In this document: one piece after another, positions 59,470 to 64,000 of the stretch
Position numbering within the stretch: the stretch's first letter is position 1
How the letters are laid out: every line of letters begins with the position of its first letter
Assembly: GCA_028023455.1 (NCBI GenBank)
Contig: JAQFVV010000183.1
Span: forward strand, 620,001-684,000
Length of the DNA stretch: 64,000 nt
DNA from: Epiperipatus broadwayi
Taxonomy: Eukaryota > Onychophora > Udeonychophora > Euonychophora > Peripatidae
Direction of reading: 5' to 3'
Notes under the pieces: generated by a model
Database searches by the model: none
Seen by the model: only the letters and a program-made list of their open reading frames with translations
Told to the model about the DNA's origin: nothing
Position numbers and translations under genes: made by a program

Positions 59470-60590
59470 ACGTAAATTACTTATTATAAATTCTATACCT
59501 AGAAATCATTTTTAATTTACTATTTTTACTACTGTTATTTACAATTACAATTTTTAGGAATTAACATTTTTGATTCTAATTACAAAGTAATAATTTATTT
59601 AATAAAACAAACCATTTTATAATTAAAGATATATGTTGACAGAATGTCAAACTAAATAAAGTAAAATGTTATTGCTGTATTAAAAACGTTTTATAGCAAC
59701 AATAGCAGTAGAAAGAATGGATCATAGTAGATGTTCTGTACTGTATCTCAATCATCTCTATATTATAAATCTATTCTATTACTTTTCAGTACTATGTAAT
59801 GTTGGAGAGCATATTATAAATTTGCCATTTTACTCAAATTTATAATCAGTTTAGTTACAATAAGTAAAAATTTGGAGCCACTAAATAAAATTTCAAAAAC
59901 GTCTTTTTTTAATATCTATATTCCTTAATATATTTTAAAATATATTATATATAACATAAAGAGCCCTTAAGTCATGGGAGTTGCCTTAGTTTGCTTAATG
60001 TCAGCTGTTTCATGACAGTGATATGAACTAATGCAAAATAATATTAGATTTTATACTCTAATTTGCATTTTTTCCCGAAAATAAATAAAAATAATGTCTA
60101 ATTAAAATTCTTTTAACTTGAATGTCTAACAAAAAAAATAATACAATATAATTTTTTTCCAAATTGATTCTTCTAAAATTACTCCTGTTTTTTCTTCTTT
60201 CACATACTCCTTTATATAATAAACTATGGATTGTAACTCTAGGTTAATTTTAATTACCTCTGGAACATGTTTCATAATCATCAAAGTATCGGATCTTAAA
60301 ATATGTCTTACATCATAATAAAGTATAAATAAAACTAGAAAAAAATAATATTGTCAAAAGAATTGTTATCTAGATTTCAACTTAATAGACTTAATAAATA
60401 AGTCCATGCCCATATTAGCATCTGTTTTAACTGGGAAAATTTTGGGATATCTATAATTGCACAATATAAGAATATAAAGATTTGATAAATCAAAATAGCT
60501 GGTAATGTGGGGATAGATCATCAGTTGAAATCAATTGATCTGAAATATATGATAATGTTAATTTTAATTTTGGTCATCCTTGTTAATATT
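59470..60590. other. AT-rich intergenic or intronic sequence
   Basis: No repeat, RNA gene or exon is supported. Confidence 0.45.
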
Positions 60591-60594
60591 CTCT

Positions 60595-60708
60595 AATTGC
60601 TTTTTTTTTTCATATGTCAAAGCATCGGCGGGAAGCGAACCCATGACAACTGTCTGCAAACAACTTCTTACTTGCAAGACAGTCACGCTGACCTTTTGGC
60701 TACCAATA
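60595..60708 (-). repeat. tRNA-derived SINE with internal insertion
   Basis: The minus strand reads box-A-like TAGCCAAAAGG, then a lengthened anticodon region with a partial internal duplication (CTTGCAAG...TTTGCAGACAG), box B GGGTTCGCTTC, and TTTGACATATG plus an A-run. It belongs to the same family as the 61701 copy. Confidence 0.7.
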
Positions 60709-61700
60709 TATAATTTTTACATGTATGCCAATAATATTTGAGATTTTATCTCCGTTATATATATATATATTATCATCAAAGTTAATATATATACAATAAA
60801 AAGTATTATAATCCACAGAAATACTTTCAATTAATCACTTCTTCAACTGTTATTACAATTCAAATATAGCGGAAGTAAACGCCATTAAGTCATATCCCAT
60901 GATTTCCTAGTTTTAACATTAGCAGATTGTCGATTACATTTTCAAGATATTATTACCGTTATATTCATTATTATTTTTTATTATAATATGTAATAAACAT
61001 TTTATTTTATGTACTTACATATATACAATGTTTGAAAAATTATTTGACAAAAAACTGTATTATTATTATTATAAAACAGGCAAAACTCTCCATACAGTAA
61101 ATGTTGATCATGTGATGTTTAGTGGTTTATTATTATTTTAGTAGGTTAGGCAAATTAAATACTAAAATTATTGATATGATCAAAAAATTATTATTATTTG
61201 ACCAATAAAGCTAGAATAACAATAGCATTATAATTTCTAAAATAAATAGAATGTGTAAATAGAATGTGAAATTGATAGATATTCTCTATAAATTAACAAC
61301 TATAGAGATTCATTATAAATTTAGAATTAAAATAGAAAACAATGGAAGATAAAAGCGGACGATCCAAAACATCTATTAATTCTGCTATATGAATAATATT
61401 ACAGTATTGTATATGATCGCAAAGTAATTCTAGTGTGAAATAGCAGTGGAATGATAAATTGTGAATATGTTGATATTAGAATGTGTTATATAAAAAGGAT
61501 TAGTGCATAATTTTACTATGAACAAAAATGAAATAGATTTTAAACTTAGGTTTATAAATAATTTTAAAGATAATGACTTAATAAAATACATTTCGAAACA
61601 ATATTTCTTGAATGCTATAAATGATGTTATAGCTTCAAATGTGTGTGTGTGTTGTGCATGCGTGTATTAATAACTTTAAAATGAATAATTTTTGATTTTT
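60709..61700. other. AT-rich sequence with a deleted H4 fragment
   Basis: At 61078-61135 the two ends of the H4 hammerhead element (GGCAAAACTCTCCATACAGT and GATCATGTGATGTTTAGTGG) are joined with the ribozyme missing. Sequence near 60790-60950 resembles the Penelope 3' tail at 54800. No gene is seen. Confidence 0.4.
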
Positions 61701-61808
61701 TTTTTCATATGTCAAATGCGTTGACCGGGAAGTGAACCCGGGCCAGCTACTTGGAAGGCAGCTATGCTAACCACTAGGCCATCAACGCTTGAAAAATTTT
61801 TGATTTTT
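61687..61808 (-). repeat. tRNA-Gly-derived SINE, well preserved
   Basis: The body 61701-61794 lies between perfect 14-bp target duplications AATTTTTGATTTTT (61687-61700 and 61795-61808). The minus strand starts with a full tRNA-Gly-like head (61788-61717), then TTTGACATATG and an A-run. It is the reference copy for the family in this window. Confidence 0.85.
61717..61788 (-). tRNA. tRNA-Gly(TCC)-like head of the SINE
   Basis: The 72-nt head folds with acceptor stem GCGTTGA/TCAACGC, anticodon loop CTTCCAA (anticodon TCC), and a perfect T stem CCGGG/CCCGG around TTCACTT (canonical TTCGANT). The D-stem pairing is imperfect. Because it carries the SINE tail and target duplications, it is a retroposed copy, not a standard tRNA gene, although the internal Pol III promoter looks usable. 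Confidence 0.5.
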
Positions 61809-61809
61809 A

Positions 61810-62026
61810 TTTAATTAAACAAGCAAGAAGTTCAAAAATGTTAATTCACATCAAAATTTAATTTATTCTTAATTATTATATTAATAACAATTAGAAACTA
61901 TAAGTCAATAATTTAAATTACCCATTTTTAATGCAGACAATTAATAAAAAGTTCAAAACTAAATTTTAATTAGTTTGCAAGATCGACATAACCCATAATC
62001 AAATTCTAATAAAATAAAAATATTAC

Positions 62027-62057
<31 letters not shown>

Positions 62058-62566
62058 TAGATATATAAATTAGAGTAAGTTAGCAAACTGTGCATTAAAA
62101 TAAATAAAAATTAAAAACAAAATAAAATCAACACAAACAAAAATCAATAATGATAAGAATGATTGTGATTTTTAAAAATGCAAAACATTTAACAAAGGAC
62201 AGAGGACAGCAGTACTATAAAACAGACATTTTACAACACTATAGACATGAAATAACTTTAACAGGACATATTACTCAAAATGATGTTGGATTTGCAGTAA
62301 ATTCAATTCATAAAAATATTACAAGTTTTTTTTTTTTTTTTTGCAGATAATGTCAATTTTTTTTTTTGTAAGAAAGCATAAATCCAAATAATTTTATGTA
62401 AATTAAATTGGAACCAAAAGCATTTTTTTAAAAAAAGTTGTATAACACATTACCCTTCTATTATGTTTTATGTATTTATTGAATGATATGATTTTTAGAT
62501 TCAAATGAAACACTAGTGATTATTTTGAACACAGTCAGTGAATAACACATGAAACTCTCTTTGCCT

Positions 62567-62607
<41 letters not shown>

Positions 62608-64000
62608 GTTGAATTAAATATAACCATGGATTGTTGTTGTAATAAAAAAATGGAAATGAGTTAATATCCATGTAAATAGAAATAGCCTTTAACCTTTGAT
62701 ATTACCAAAAATTTATCAATTACTACTAATTGACAATTTCTGAGGACATATATATATATATAACAAAAATATATATGTTAAACAAAAGGAAATTATTAAA
62801 TGTAGATACAGTATTATTATTTTAGCCAAGTGATTTTTGGGGTGTTATGCCATAATTATGACTTTTAGTTACCAATATGATTATGATGCATTACAATGAA
62901 AATGCATTTTGCTAAAAATAATAATACTTATATTTAATAATAACTTTTCCTCTAGCAATAAATATAGTATTTGTGCATGATTTTATTATACATAAAGATA
63001 GCAAGTTTAACCAATTATATAAATATATAATAAAATAGATATAGGTACCTTCTATAAATTATATAAAAGTAGTTACTATATCATCAATATATTGCAAAAT
63101 TGAAAGAGGCTCTAGCAAAACTGGAATTTTGTTAACAGTGGTTTGACAGTTGCTTTTTAAACTTTGACCTTGAAATTGTATGCATATGAATGCAACATAA
63201 TAATTTCTATATATATCAAATAATAAAAGATTAATTTAATGTGTAAATAATATTACAAATCAGGCAATCATAGATGTGTTGTTTATAGAAGTTGTCAGCT
63301 ATATATATGTGAAAAATAGATGACCAGACTAAGTTTTTCTCTGTAAAATTTGGATATAGTCAGAGCCTTCAAAAAGATTGAGCACATTGAGTGACATGTA
63401 AATATTTTCTTATCTATTTATATATACATACTGAAAGATAGTTTGAAGATCTAAATATTTTGATTCAGTTTATATAAACCTTACTACTGAATATCAAATA
63501 TATTGTGAAAAAAAAAAGAATTTAATGTAATAGAAATATTAAGAAGATTATTTATAAGTTGTATACAATCCATTTTAATGATACTACGTTAAATAACTGA
63601 AAAAGGTTTTGAAAGGAACTGATGTACCCAACATATTTACATTTACTTATTTTATACAAACATCATACTAATTATTGCAATGATTTGTAATCATTTTTGA
63701 TAGGTAATGCTATTGGATATTTTTGTATGCATGTAAGTGTGATGATATTGATGTTATTTGTATTTCTGTAGTGTGATGAGGTTTAGACTTTATATTAACA
63801 AAATTAATGTTACATCTGCTAATTCTTGATCCTGTTAGAATATTTTAAATTGTTAGCATATTTTTGAGCTACTAACATTAAAGTATTTTGTTCCTATTAT
63901 ATACATAATGCACTGAACACTCTAAATTGACAAGTTGTACACTAAGATAATGTCATATTCTGAAAAATATCTATCAAAATACAAGAATGAAGATTAATTT
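61810..64000. other. AT-rich sequence, no supported gene
   Basis: Contains (TA)n at 62576-62601 and short A- and T-runs. The open frame 62150-62350 (with KDRGQQYYKTDILQHYRHEI) has no splice-bounded structure or known motif. Nothing else is recognised to the right edge. Confidence 0.4.

Noticed and set aside
62150-62350. 66-residue open frame ending in poly-F
   Set aside because: The end reads a T-homopolymer. No splice pair, motif or neighbour supports it, though its centre looks less random than most.

Overview
The window looks like a stretch of an AT-rich (roughly three quarters A+T by eye) invertebrate nuclear genome. The evidence is GT-AG spliced exon candidates, metazoan-type retroelements (Penelope-like, Ty3/gypsy, RTE and other non-LTR elements), tRNA-Gly-derived SINEs, a pogo/Tigger-like DNA element, and long (TA)n and (GATA)n microsatellites. 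I cannot assign a phylum. There is no prokaryotic gene organisation, and most long open frames are TE remnants or frames through simple repeats.

Layout. 0-5.7 kb: AT-rich sequence with a decayed hammerhead at the left edge, an odd homopolymer-rich segment (1056-1772) between 18-bp direct repeats, and a well-formed hammerhead ribozyme (3459-3506, minus). 5.7-6.4 kb: two inverted copies of a short hammerhead-bearing element. 6.5-11.9 kb: two RTE-type LINE 3' ends (minus) on either side of the best host exon (8936-9316, minus), plus a small TIR element and a SINE. 12.5-13.5 kb: a LINE C-terminal insertion with target-site duplications. 13.7-25.9 kb: a second hammerhead family, a pogo/Tigger-like element, a dead LINE (about 21.06-22.2 kb) and a head-to-head hammerhead pair (25.25-25.97 kb). 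27.9-30 kb: two insertions made successively into one target, then a dead CR1/Jockey-like LINE. 31-32.4 kb: a hammerhead-like motif inside ~100-bp inverted repeats, then a long GATA array. 35.4-54.8 kb: two or more copies of an unrecognised repeat (R1). One copy is split by a structurally complete Ty3/gypsy element (40349-46262) and by a Penelope-like element with its long direct repeats (47077-50268). 53.6 kb and 59.4 kb: weak exon candidates. 54.9-57.7 kb: Penelope GIY-YIG endonuclease fragments arranged as large inverted repeats. 60.6-61.8 kb: two more SINEs.

How it fits together. The theme is self-cleaving RNA combined with retrotransposition. About ten hammerhead or hammerhead-derived motifs, in at least four sequence families, sit in short, often palindromic repeats. 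In most of the better copies helix III is short and self-complementary, a form known from Penelope-like elements and the small retrozyme retroelements. Penelope reverse transcriptase and GIY-YIG sequence occur in the same window, so a Penelope machine mobilising short hammerhead RNAs is a reasonable inference. All protein-coding TE genes seen here are broken. Host coding content is small: one good exon and a few weaker candidates.
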